DNA of 14,033 bases from an uncultured Bacteroidales bacterium. Its GTDB lineage: Bacteria > Bacteroidota > Bacteroidia > Bacteroidales > F082. A program made the position numbers and the translations under genes. Under the pieces are notes generated by a model. It was not told the origin of the DNA, searched no databases, and saw only the letters and a list, made by a program, of their open reading frames with translations. Every line of letters begins with the position of its first letter. Position 1 is the stretch's first letter. Below, in pieces: positions 6,466 through 12,230 of this stretch. The DNA lies in the NCBI GenBank assembly GCA_937877465.1, contig CALFIT010000029.1, positions 1 to 14,033 of the forward strand. Reading direction: 5' to 3'.

Positions 6466-6511
6466 GCGTCACCTTTTTTGGGTGACGCGGGGCGAAAATT
6501 CAGTATTTTTG
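6466..6511 (+). promoter_or_regulatory. Palindrome and promoter of the transposase fragment
   Basis: An 8-bp perfect inverted repeat (gcgtcacc at 6466-6473, ggtgacgc at 6481-6488) surrounds TTTG at 6477-6480. TATTTTTG at 6504-6511 is a full -7 match; the 23-base spacing is slightly long. The ATG follows at 6516, leaving almost no leader. The palindrome could be an operator of the insertion sequence or a hairpin that blocks read-in transcription. Confidence 0.5.
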
Positions 6512-6515
6512 TTCC

Positions 6516-6710
6516 ATGTATGTCAGATTAAAAGCAAACAGATCAGGTTCAACAACCGTCGTCATTGTCGAAAAAAAGGCTGGAAGGCAGGTCTATGTCA
6601 AAAGCATCGGCACAAGTTCCACCCCGGCCGAGATAGCGCGCTTCACCGAACAGGGCGAACGCTACATTGAAGAGGAAAACAAGAAGAGATGCCCCGAACT
6701 GGACTTCGAC
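6516..6710 (+). pseudogene. IS1634-family-like transposase, N-terminal fragment
   Basis: The first about 65 codons read MYVRLKANRSGSTTVVIVEK, then an SIGTSS motif and EIARFTEQGERYIEEE. This is the typical opening of IS1634-type (IS4-like DDE) transposases: a basic start, RSGSTxVxVxxK, xxIGTSxxxxEI. A full protein is over 500 residues with a DDE core; none of that core is present. After about codon 65 the frame is merely the antisense of the TPR fragment on the other strand. The reading frame continues open to 6917 by chance. The missing 3' part and right end show that the element is dead. Confidence 0.72.
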
Positions 6711-6716
6711 GGAGCC

Positions 6717-6980
6717 GTCGGCGTGGCCAAGGTACATCGCACTGACCGCCTCGTAATACTGCGCATCGACGCAACGCTGCGACTTGGCGTCGTTGGCCGC
6801 GGCGCGATATTGCTCGAAAGTCGTCAAGGCCGCGCCGTATTCCTGGTTCTGGAACGCCAACACTTCTTCGTTGAAAAGTGCCTCCGGGTCATAGGCTTCG
6901 ATATGCTTTTGCGCTGACAATGAAGCAGATAGAAAACAAGTCGCCAATAGTGTCATGGTGATTCTAAGTCGGGAACTCAT
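6717..6980 (-). pseudogene. Secreted TPR-type protein, 5' fragment
   Basis: The minus strand encodes a signal peptide (MSSRLRITMTLLATCFLSAS, then LSAQ, with likely cleavage after SAQ) followed by a first helical repeat (DPEALFNEEVLAFQNQEYGA, FEQYRAAANDA, AQYYEAVSAMYLGHAD). It matches the opening of long Bacteroidales tetratricopeptide outer-membrane or periplasmic proteins, where repeats continue for several hundred residues. After about residue 88 the similarity ends and the frame becomes antisense of the transposase fragment, open until 6549. A -7-like TATTTTCG (6997-7004) and TTTTTG (7027-7032) upstream could still drive it. Confidence 0.68.
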
Positions 6981-6996
6981 AGGTTGAAATTTTTGA

Positions 6997-7032
6997 CGAA
7001 AATACGGTTTTCTTCATTAGGTACGGCAAAAA
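6997..7032 (-). promoter_or_regulatory. Probable promoter of the broken TPR gene
   Basis: On the minus strand TATTTTCG (6997-7004) matches TAnnTTTG with one change and TTTTTG (7027-7032) lies 22 bases upstream. It sits 16 bases from the start codon. Confidence 0.4.
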
Positions 7033-7094
7033 TGGTCAAATTTTGTGCCGAATCGCTTCTTGAAAACGCAATCTGTGCGGTTTTATTATCGGAT

Positions 7095-7129
7095 TTTGGC
7101 GGTTCGTAAGGAAAAAAGACGTACTTTTG
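7095..7129 (+). promoter_or_regulatory. Promoter of the cobalamin-riboswitch transcript
   Basis: TTTG at 7095-7098 and TACTTTTG at 7122-7129 (full -7 match, 23-base spacer). The stretch ggaaaaa-ga-gtacttttgcagcc recurs almost unchanged before the second riboswitch at 10022-10047. Confidence 0.65.
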
Positions 7130-7140
7130 CAGCCGGATTT

Positions 7141-7290
7141 GGGTTCTTCAGATGAAGATTAATAGGGAATCCTGTGGAAATCAGGAGCTATGCCCGTAGC
7201 TGTGAGTTCAGCAAGGGTCCGCTGCACTATGTCACTGATCATTTGCATCGGGAAGACGCGGTGGATTTGAACAAGCCAGAAGACCTGCCC
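7141..7290 (+). promoter_or_regulatory. Cobalamin (B12) riboswitch
   Basis: The conserved core is present in order: AATAGGGAAT at 7161-7170, a short GTG-containing stem, GCTATGCCCGTAGCTGTGAG at about 7188-7207, TCACTG near 7231, CGGGAAGACGCGGTGG near 7249-7264, and the B12 box AAGCCAGAAGACCTGCC at 7273-7289. Immediately after, cccg (7288-7291) can pair with cggg (7311-7314), a possible expression-platform hairpin ending 18 bases before the ATG at 7333, which suggests control of translation. Such elements normally turn genes off when adenosylcobalamin is abundant. Confidence 0.93.
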
Positions 7291-7332
7291 GTTTCCGTAT
7301 TAGCGACTTTCGGGAACAAAAGTTTGTAAAAT

Positions 7333-8649
7333 ATGAAGAAACAGTATCAAGCAATTACGGCTGAAGAAGCCGTCAAAGTCATCAAGTCGGGCGACCACGT
7401 CCACATCAGTTCGGTGTCGAACGTGCCGCAATGCTTAGTCAAAGCCATGTGCGACAGAGGTCGCGCGGGCGAATTTAAGAACGTCTACATCCACCACCTG
7501 CACACCGAGGGCGCCGCGCCTTACGTCAACCCTGAGTTTGAAGGCATCTTCCAGCACAACGCCTTCTTCGTAGGTGCCAACGTGCGCGAGAGCGTGCAGA
7601 AAGGCTTGGCGGACTACATCCCTGTCTTTCTCGGTGAGACCTCGAAACTCTACCGTGAACGTTACATCAAGTGCAACGTGGCCATGATCCAGGTCTGCCC
7701 TCCCGACAAGTTCGGCTATGTGTCGCTAGGTTCTTCCGTTGATGCCACGTTGGCCGCCATGGAGAGTGCCGAGTTCGTCATCGCAGTGGTCAACAAGCAC
7801 GTGCCGCGCACCTTTGGCGATGCGTTGGTCCACATCAGCAGGATCAACATTTTTGTTGAAGACGACACGCCATTGCTCGCCGTCGACATGCCCGAACCCA
7901 ACGAGGTGGAAAAGACCATAGGACGCTATTGTGCCGAGCTCATCGAAGACGGGGCCTGCCTCCAGATGGGCATCGGCTCCATCCCCAACGCCATCCTCTC
8001 GTGCCTCCACAACCACAAAAACATCGGCATCCATACCGAGATGTTCTCCGACGGCATCCTGCCGCTTGTCAAGAAAGGCGTCATCACGGGCGACAACAAG
8101 AAACTCAACAAGGGCAAAATCGTTTCCACCTTCGTGATGGGTTCGAAGAAAATCTACGATTTCATCGACGGCAACCACGAGGTGCTGCTGATGGACGTGG
8201 AATACACCAACGACCCCTTTATCATTGCGCAACAGCCCAAGATGACCTCCATCAACTCGGGCATCCAAATCGACTTGTCGGGACAAGTGTGCGCCGACTC
8301 GTTGGGCGAACGGATCTACTCTGGAGTTGGCGGACAGATCGACTATGTGTATGGCGCCTCGCGCTCGAAAGGCGGCAAGGCCATCATCGCCATGCCGTCC
8401 ACAACGCGCAAGGGCATCAACAAAATCGTGCCTACCCTGGACTTGGGCTCGGGTGCTGTCACCACGCGCAACCACATCCACTGGTTTGTCACGGAATATG
8501 GCGCCGTCAACCTCTACGGACGCTCGCTTCAGGAGCGCGCCAAGCTCATTATCTCGGTAGCGCATCCGCAGTTCCAGGAGATGCTCGACGAGGCCGCGTT
8601 CAAACGCTTCGGCCCGCACTTCCATTATCTTTGGAACAGTATCGTTTAA
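7333..8649 (+). CDS. Acetyl-CoA hydrolase/transferase family CoA-transferase (4-hydroxybutyrate CoA-transferase-like)
   Basis: This 438-residue enzyme is a class I CoA-transferase that moves CoA between an acyl-CoA and a carboxylate such as acetate, succinate, propionate, butyrate or 4-hydroxybutyrate. Glu236 in GIHTEMFSDG is the family's catalytic glutamate that forms the glutamyl-CoA thioester; the glycine-rich GVGGQIDYVYGASRSKGG and IAMPSTT are family signatures. The length fits the AbfT / butyryl-CoA:acetate subgroup (about 440) rather than the about 500-residue succinyl-CoA:acetate or propionyl-CoA:succinate subgroup. It is directly behind a cobalamin riboswitch, so expression should respond to B12, consistent with a job near the methylmalonyl-CoA (succinate-propionate) or 4-hydroxybutyrate route. 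Exact acyl donor cannot be told from sequence. The long antisense reading frames opposite it are composition artefacts. Confidence 0.9.
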   Translation: MKKQYQAITAEEAVKVIKSGDHVHISSVSNVPQCLVKAMCDRGRAGEFKNVYIHHLHTEGAAPYVNPEFEGIFQHNAFFVGANVRESVQKGLADYIPVFLGETSKLYRERYIKCNVAMIQVCPPDKFGYVSLGSSVDATLAAMESAEFVIAVVNKHVPRTFGDALVHISRINIFVEDDTPLLAVDMPEPNEVEKTIGRYCAELIEDGACLQMGIGSIPNAILSCLHNHKNIGIHTEMFSDGILPLVKKGVITGDNKKLNKGKIVSTFVMGSKKIYDFIDGNHEVLLMDVEYTNDPFIIAQQPKMTSINSGIQIDLSGQVCADSLGERIYSGVGGQIDYVYGASRSKGGKAIIAMPSTTRKGINKIVPTLDLGSGAVTTRNHIHWFVTEYGAVNLYGRSLQERAKLIISVAHPQFQEMLDEAAFKRFGPHFHYLWNSIV

Positions 8650-8679
8650 ATAAAAAGCCACAGATTATATAAATTTCGC

Positions 8680-8687
8680 TATTTTTG
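8680..8687 (+). promoter_or_regulatory. -7 element of the MarC-family gene
   Basis: TATTTTTG is a full TAnnTTTG match in the gap after the CoA-transferase; no convincing -33 TTTG precedes it. It implies an 80-base leader before the ATG at 8772. Confidence 0.45.
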
Positions 8688-8771
8688 CACGCAATGCTTC
8701 GCCTTCGAAACCGATCCAATCGCTACAAACGATGGCGAATGTGAAATTCGTAGTTCATAAAAAAACATACT

Positions 8772-9368
8772 ATGTTCAAGAGTATCAACTTCGTAGAGAT
8801 CTTCAGCTCGTTCATCGTGATGGCTGCCATCATCGACATTTTCGGCTCCATCCCGATCTTCGTCAGCATGAAAGAGCAAAACAAGACCATCAAGGCGGGC
8901 CAGGCCTGCCTGACGGCTTTGGGACTGTTTCTGGCCTTCTTCTTCGCTGGCGACGCCTTGCTGAAGCTGTTCGGCATCGACGCTGCCTCGTTTGCCGTGG
9001 CGGGCTCGTTCGTGCTGTTCATCCTTGCCGTCGAGATGATCCTCGGACGCGAAATCATCAAGAACGACGGAGGATCGGGCGGTGCCAGCATCGTGCCCAT
9101 CGCCTTCCCGCTGATTGCCGGTCCAGGTGCCCTGACCGCCTTGCTCTCGCTGCGTGCCGACTATGAGGTGGTCAACATCATGATCGCCCTGTTGCTCAAC
9201 ATCGGGCTCGACTATCTCGTCATACGCTCGTTGGATAAGGTGCAGAAGTTGCTCGGTCCCAATCTCATCTTCATCCTACGTAAGTTCTTCGGCGTCATCT
9301 TGTTGGCCATCGCCGTCAACATGTTCGTCAACAATATTTCGGTTATCGTCCGCAATGTAATGAAATAA
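8772..9368 (+). CDS. MarC-family (UPF0056) inner-membrane protein
   Basis: This 198-residue protein has about six hydrophobic segments, as in the MarC/NAAT family: IFSSFIVMAAIIDIFGSIPI, LTALGLFLAFFFAGDALL, FAVAGSFVLFILAVEMILG, IVPIAFPLIAGPGALTALLS, VVNIMIALLLNIGLDYLVI and IFILRKFFGVILLAIAVNMF. Conserved family points seen are the DIFGSIP stretch in helix 1, the AGPGALT loop of helix 4 and RKFFGVILLAIA near the end. Some members are annotated as amino-acid channels, but the function is not settled (MarC itself is not an antibiotic-resistance factor). The start is ATG 8772 after a leader with its own -7 element. The PQ-loop-like gene follows after about 50 bases with a separate -7 element. Confidence 0.9.
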   Translation: MFKSINFVEIFSSFIVMAAIIDIFGSIPIFVSMKEQNKTIKAGQACLTALGLFLAFFFAGDALLKLFGIDAASFAVAGSFVLFILAVEMILGREIIKNDGGSGGASIVPIAFPLIAGPGALTALLSLRADYEVVNIMIALLLNIGLDYLVIRSLDKVQKLLGPNLIFILRKFFGVILLAIAVNMFVNNISVIVRNVMK

Positions 9369-9372
9369 ACAC

Positions 9373-9380
9373 TACTTTTG
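9373..9380 (+). promoter_or_regulatory. -7 element of the PQ-loop-like gene
   Basis: TACTTTTG matches TAnnTTTG four bases after the MarC stop. No clear -33 element is present. Confidence 0.45.
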
Positions 9381-9419
9381 CAAATTCAATCAACAACAAT
9401 CATTTATCAAATCAAATCT

Positions 9420-9704
9420 ATGGCAGATTTCAGTATTTGGGAAGTCCTCTTCCTGCTTTGCTTCGCGGTAAGCTGGCCCGTGTCAATCATCAAGTCCATC
9501 CGCACCAAGGTCGTCATCGGCAAAAGTCCGCTTTTCATGTCATTGGTCATTTTGGGCTATATTTTCGGCATCATCCATAAGGTCTTGAACAATTACGACA
9601 TCGTAACCTGGCTTTACGCCTTCAACGCCCTATTGGTAGCCACCGATCTGACCCTTTACTTCGTCTACATCGGGAAAAACCGTCGTGACATGGGCATGAA
9701 ATAG
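9420..9704 (+). CDS. Small PQ-loop/SemiSWEET-like membrane protein
   Basis: The ATG at 9420 gives a 94-residue protein with three predicted membrane helices: WEVLFLLCFAVSWPVSII, PLFMSLVILGYIFGIIHKVL and WLYAFNALLVATDLTLYFVY. The SWP motif with a following KSIRTKxxxGKS loop is like the PQ-loop/SemiSWEET half-transporters, which work as dimers, though the proline-glutamine pair is not strict here. The upstream in-frame extension from TTG 9378 lies inside the promoter and is not used. The frame ends with TAG 9702-9704 and continues, in the same frame, straight into a fragment of an unrelated transporter. Confidence 0.72.
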   Translation: MADFSIWEVLFLLCFAVSWPVSIIKSIRTKVVIGKSPLFMSLVILGYIFGIIHKVLNNYDIVTWLYAFNALLVATDLTLYFVYIGKNRRDMGMK

Positions 9705-9845
9705 GAGGCATTAGTGAACGCTTTTGCCAACACGGTAGCTCCCGAGGGCTGCAAGTTGCCCAACATGGGCTATGCCACCGTATATCCTTTGACCATGTTT
9801 TTGAGAATCTTCACTGCGCAGTTGCTGGTATTGCTGGCGGTGTAA
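9705..9845 (+). pseudogene. C-terminal fragment of an AspT/YidE-type transporter
   Basis: Forty-six codons from 9705 to the TAA at 9843-9845 read EALVNAFANTVAPEGC, MGYATVYPLTMFLRI and FTAQLLVLLAV. The YATVYPLTMFLR motif is characteristic of the last helix of AspT/YidE/YbjL antiporters (Asp-Ala exchangers, about 550 residues). No other part of the gene is in the window and there is no start codon, so it is a 3' remnant. It begins immediately after the stop of the PQ-loop-like gene, in the same frame, marking a deletion junction. Confidence 0.75.
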
Positions 9846-9857
9846 ACGCTGCAATAA

Positions 9858-9941
9858 TCACCTGATCATCTTGGGTGCTTTGGGATCCTCTTCCTTTTGT
9901 GCTTCTAGTCTTGGGCCGCAAGAGACAGCGACCAGTGTCAT
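9858..9941 (-). CDS. Possible 27-residue ORF in the decayed region
   Basis: The minus strand has an ATG at 9939-9941 and a TGA at 9858-9860 enclosing MTLVAVSCGPRLEAQKEEDP and KAPKMIR. The codons look protein-like (hydrophobic start with a Cys, charged Glu/Lys middle), but the frame is closed by a TGA just upstream of the ATG and no promoter or RBS is clear. It may be a remnant of a small lipoprotein. I do not recognise a family. Confidence 0.2.
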   Translation of the reverse strand: MTLVAVSCGPRLEAQKEEDPKAPKMIR

Positions 9942-10034
9942 ATCGTTTCAGACCTTTTTTTTCGTTTTTTGGGCTGACCTCATAGGAAAAAAAATAATAT
10001 TCATCATATTGTAACAAGATAAAGGAAAAAACTG

Positions 10035-10118
10035 TACTTTTGCAGCCGATTTGACGGTGTCCGCACAGGACTCAATAGGGAATCGGGTGTGAATCCCGGA
10101 CAGTTCCCGCTGCTGTGT
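10035..10118 (+). promoter_or_regulatory. Truncated second cobalamin riboswitch with its promoter
   Basis: TACTTTTG (10035-10042) is a full -7 element. It is followed by CAATAGGGAATCGGGTGTGA at 10073-10092, the ATCCCGG strand, and GTTCCCGCTGCTGTG at 10103-10117, which match the 5' half of the B12 aptamer. The GGGAAG stem and the B12 box (AGNCAGAANACCTGCC type) are absent: the sequence beyond about 10120 instead encodes, on the other strand, the lipoprotein fragment. The aptamer has therefore been cut and no gene follows it on the plus strand. Confidence 0.82.
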
Positions 10119-10119
10119 T

Positions 10120-10396
10120 GGCCAATCGCCTCCCACATTGTTTTATTTGAGTACATCCGACCCTGATGAAAGAAATGCAGAGTGTCAATCCACTCGGCCA
10201 GATTTCCTGCTTGGCTAAAAGAAAAGGCATCAGAACGATTGAAGATTGTGTCCTTCAACTGCTTCTCGTAACTGAAACTCGTCGGGCCATAAGCACCATC
10301 TGCCATATAGCCTCGCACAATAGTTCAGGATGCTAACAGGGGAATCGCTAAGATAGCACAAAGTATTCTCTTCACCAGATTATTAAAGTAATACAT
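10120..10396 (-). pseudogene. Lipoprotein gene with TGA at the lipobox and a missing 3' end
   Basis: From ATG 10394-10396 the minus strand reads MYYFNNLVKRILCAILAIPL LAS, then TGA at 10325-10327, then TIVRGYMADGAYGPTSF, LKDTIFNRSDAFSFSQAGN, LAEWIDTLHFFHQGRMYS and NKTMWEAIG. The signal peptide ends LLAS exactly where a lipobox Cys is expected; TGA is one base from TGC or TGT. The downstream codons look like real protein until they run into the truncated riboswitch near 10120. The gene starts 24 bases after the carbonic anhydrase stop, co-oriented, so it was probably co-transcribed. I do not recognise the family. Confidence 0.6.
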
Positions 10397-10420
10397 GCAA
10401 ATTCCGATTTATCTGTTATC

Positions 10421-11020
10421 TTATTTGATGTACTTCACCTTGCCTTCATCGCGGGGCTTGGCCTCCGGCTGTTCGTCATTCTTAATCTCCTCCAATGCTC
10501 CTGTCTCTGAGTCAATGATGAAGCCACGAACCACGATGTCCCTGGGAATAAGCGGATGGGTCTTAATGGTCTCTACGGTCTTGCGGACGGATTCGGGGGT
10601 GTCCTTGAATCCCTCTAACCAGTGATGCAGGTTGATACCGCACTTCTGGATGGTATCAAGCGTCTCATCCGACACACCGCGGGCTATCATCTCATGTTGG
10701 AAATGGTCAAAGCTCATGTGGCAGGCTCCGCAATGGGAGTGAGCCACCACCATGATTTCCTCAACCCCCAACTCATAGATGGCGACGATAAGGCTGCGCA
10801 TGGCCGAGTCGAAAGCAGAAATCACCAGTCCTCCTGCGTTCTTGATAATCTTGGCGTCACCGTTCTTTAATCCGAGGGCAGCAGGAAGCAGTTCTGTGAG
10901 TCTGGTGTCCATACACGAAAGCACCGCCAACTTCTTGTCGGGGTATTTGCTGGTCAGATACTTCTCGTAACCCTTCCGAGCCACAAAGTCCTTGTTATAG
11001 TCTAAAATCTGGTCTATCAT
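10421..11020 (-). CDS. Beta-class carbonic anhydrase
   Basis: This 199-residue enzyme interconverts CO2 and bicarbonate. The zinc site is clear: Cys36, Asp38 and Arg40 in SCMDTR, and His94 and Cys97 in AHSHCGAC; these are the class's C-D-R and H--C motifs. KNAGG (60-64) is also conserved. Length matches short bacterial beta-CAs, and it has no signal peptide, so it acts in the cytoplasm, plausibly supplying bicarbonate for carboxylations of the succinate route. A -7 element lies at 11045-11052. A broken lipoprotein gene follows 24 bases after its stop. Confidence 0.93.
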   Translation of the reverse strand: MIDQILDYNKDFVARKGYEKYLTSKYPDKKLAVLSCMDTRLTELLPAALGLKNGDAKIIKNAGGLVISAFDSAMRSLIVAIYELGVEEIMVVAHSHCGACHMSFDHFQHEMIARGVSDETLDTIQKCGINLHHWLEGFKDTPESVRKTVETIKTHPLIPRDIVVRGFIIDSETGALEEIKNDEQPEAKPRDEGKVKYIK

Positions 11021-11044
11021 AAAGCATGAATCTTAAATTGGCTA

Positions 11045-11052
11045 CAAAATTA
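11045..11052 (-). promoter_or_regulatory. -7 element of the carbonic anhydrase gene
   Basis: CAAAATTA on the plus strand is TAATTTTG on the minus strand, a full TAnnTTTG match 25 bases before the start codon. No good -33 TTTG at the expected spacing. Confidence 0.5.
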
Positions 11053-11188
11053 CGATTTTTCTCCGACAACGCAGTCGTTTCCTTTTCCTTTAGTCATATC
11101 AGTCAAACCGATTCCTCGCCACACTCAGAGCATCAGTACTCCCACCATCTATAATGCACTATAACTGTTCCGTTCATCAAAGGCTTGT

Positions 11189-11341
11189 TCAATATGTTGA
11201 AGCCAGTGCCTCCGTAAACAACCATTGTCCCTCTCGCTTGACGAGTTTGAAATGCAGCTGACTTTTGCCATCCATTGGTCTATCTGAAAATACAGATGGC
11301 ATGGCCACTATGAGCCATGCCACTATTAAGACTTTCATCAT
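11189..11341 (-). CDS. Small secreted-type ORF coupled to the aldo/keto reductase
   Basis: The ATG at 11339-11341 overlaps the reductase stop in an ATGA arrangement. It opens a 50-residue ORF: MMKVLIVAWLIVAMPSVFSD is a plausible signal sequence, followed by KSQLHFKLVKREGQWLFTEA, a strand-turn-strand pattern seen at the ends of SnoaL/NTF2-like domains. The ORF stops at TGA 11189-11191. In the next frame the DNA continues as NILNKPLMNGTVIVHYRWWE before a TGA, so the region may be a frameshifted remnant of a longer gene. It is either a tiny envelope protein or a decayed neighbour. Confidence 0.4.
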   Translation of the reverse strand: MMKVLIVAWLIVAMPSVFSDRPMDGKSQLHFKLVKREGQWLFTEALASTY

Positions 11342-12177
11342 CTCCAACCCATGAACATCTTGGTGGTCTCTCCGTCGTGGTGGTCGAAGAAGAGGCTCTT
11401 GCCCATATCGAGCGTCTGAATCTGAGCCATATCGTCGGCACTCAGTTCGAAGTCAAGGATGTCAAGGTTCTGAGCCATACGCTCCTTGTGGGTGGACTTC
11501 GGAATGATGATGACGCCACGCTGCAACAGCCAGCGCAGGGCTACCTGCGGGATGGTCTTGCCGTATTTTTTGCCAATCTCGCCGAGCAATTCGTTTGTGA
11601 AGAAGCCGTTTCGCCCCTCAGCTAAAGGTCCCCACGACATGATGCGGCAGTCGAGTTCGTCCATGTATTTCTTGGCCTCTATTTGCTGGTCAAACACATG
11701 GGTCTCCACTTGATTCACCATGGGTTTAATATCCACATTGGATGCTATGTCGATGAGGTGGTCGGGATAGAAGTTCGACACGCCGATGCTACGAAGTTTA
11801 CCCTCCTTATAGGCTTCCTCCAAGGCACGCCAGGCTCCGTAGCGGTCGCAGAACGGTTGGTGCAGCAGCATCAGGTCGATATAGTCGGTCTGCAACTTGC
11901 GCAGGCTTTCATCGATAGAGGCCTTTGCCCGCTCGTAGCCATAGTTGGAAATCCAAATCTTCGTAACAAGGAAGATGTCCTTGCGCTGGACACCGCTCTT
12001 CTTCCAGGCACGGCCCACGCCCTCTTCATTGGCGTATGCCTGCGCCGTGTCTATCATCCGATAGCCCACCTCCAAGGCATCGCTCACGCAACGTTCACAC
12101 TCATCGGGTGTCACCTGATACACTCCGTAACCCATCTGCGGCATATCAACGCCGTTTGCTAACTTAATTGTATTCAT
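11338..12177 (-). CDS. Aldo/keto reductase
   Basis: This 279-residue NAD(P)H-dependent oxidoreductase has the family catalytic tetrad at Asp43, Tyr48, Lys73 and His106 (MIDTAQAYAN, VTKIW, LLHQPF). GVSNF and IPKSTHKERM, the cofactor-phosphate-binding region, are conserved, and the TIM-barrel length is normal (about 280). It resembles the YtbE/2,5-diketo-gluconate reductase group that reduces small aldehydes and ketones; exact substrate unknown. It is in the same direction as the DUF362 gene with a 53-base gap that holds a fossil of a dehydrogenase 3' end, which also supplies the sequence just before its start codon. A small ORF overlaps its stop. Confidence 0.93.
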   Translation of the reverse strand: MNTIKLANGVDMPQMGYGVYQVTPDECERCVSDALEVGYRMIDTAQAYANEEGVGRAWKKSGVQRKDIFLVTKIWISNYGYERAKASIDESLRKLQTDYIDLMLLHQPFCDRYGAWRALEEAYKEGKLRSIGVSNFYPDHLIDIASNVDIKPMVNQVETHVFDQQIEAKKYMDELDCRIMSWGPLAEGRNGFFTNELLGEIGKKYGKTIPQVALRWLLQRGVIIIPKSTHKERMAQNLDILDFELSADDMAQIQTLDMGKSLFFDHHDGETTKMFMGWR

Positions 12178-12190
12178 ACTTTTTATCTTT

Positions 12191-12223
12191 TTAATGTGTC
12201 GCTTTTAAATACTGCACCAATAG
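12191..12223 (-). pseudogene. 3'-end fossil of the short-chain dehydrogenase
   Basis: The minus strand reads QYLKATH then TAA (12191-12193), the same C-terminus as the intact dehydrogenase at 13462-13500. The DNA matches 23 of 24 bases (12193-12216 against 13464-13487), and after a 10-base deletion ccaatag (12217-12223) matches 13498-13504. It lies between DUF362 and the aldo/keto reductase, so DUF362 is bracketed by direct copies 1271 bp apart. It is a remnant of a paralogue or a duplicated gene end. Confidence 0.78.
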
Positions 12224-12230
12224 AATTCTT

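Noticed and set aside
7726..8661. 311-codon open frame on the minus strand opposite the CoA-transferase, and overlapping plus-strand frames 7929-8672.
   Set aside because: It is a mirror of a GC-biased real gene: residues are low-complexity (His, Asp, Val, Arg), no domain is recognisable, and the CoA-transferase motifs on the other strand are complete.
9939..9972. T-runs (T8 and T6) as a terminator after the transporter fragment.
   Set aside because: Only a 4-bp stem (gaca/tgtc) can be drawn upstream and it is about ten bases from the T-run.
10198..10210. Degenerate B12-box-like ccagatttcctgc downstream of the truncated riboswitch.
   Set aside because: Three central bases differ, there is no GGGAAG stem before it, and the stretch lies within the lipoprotein fragment's coding sense.
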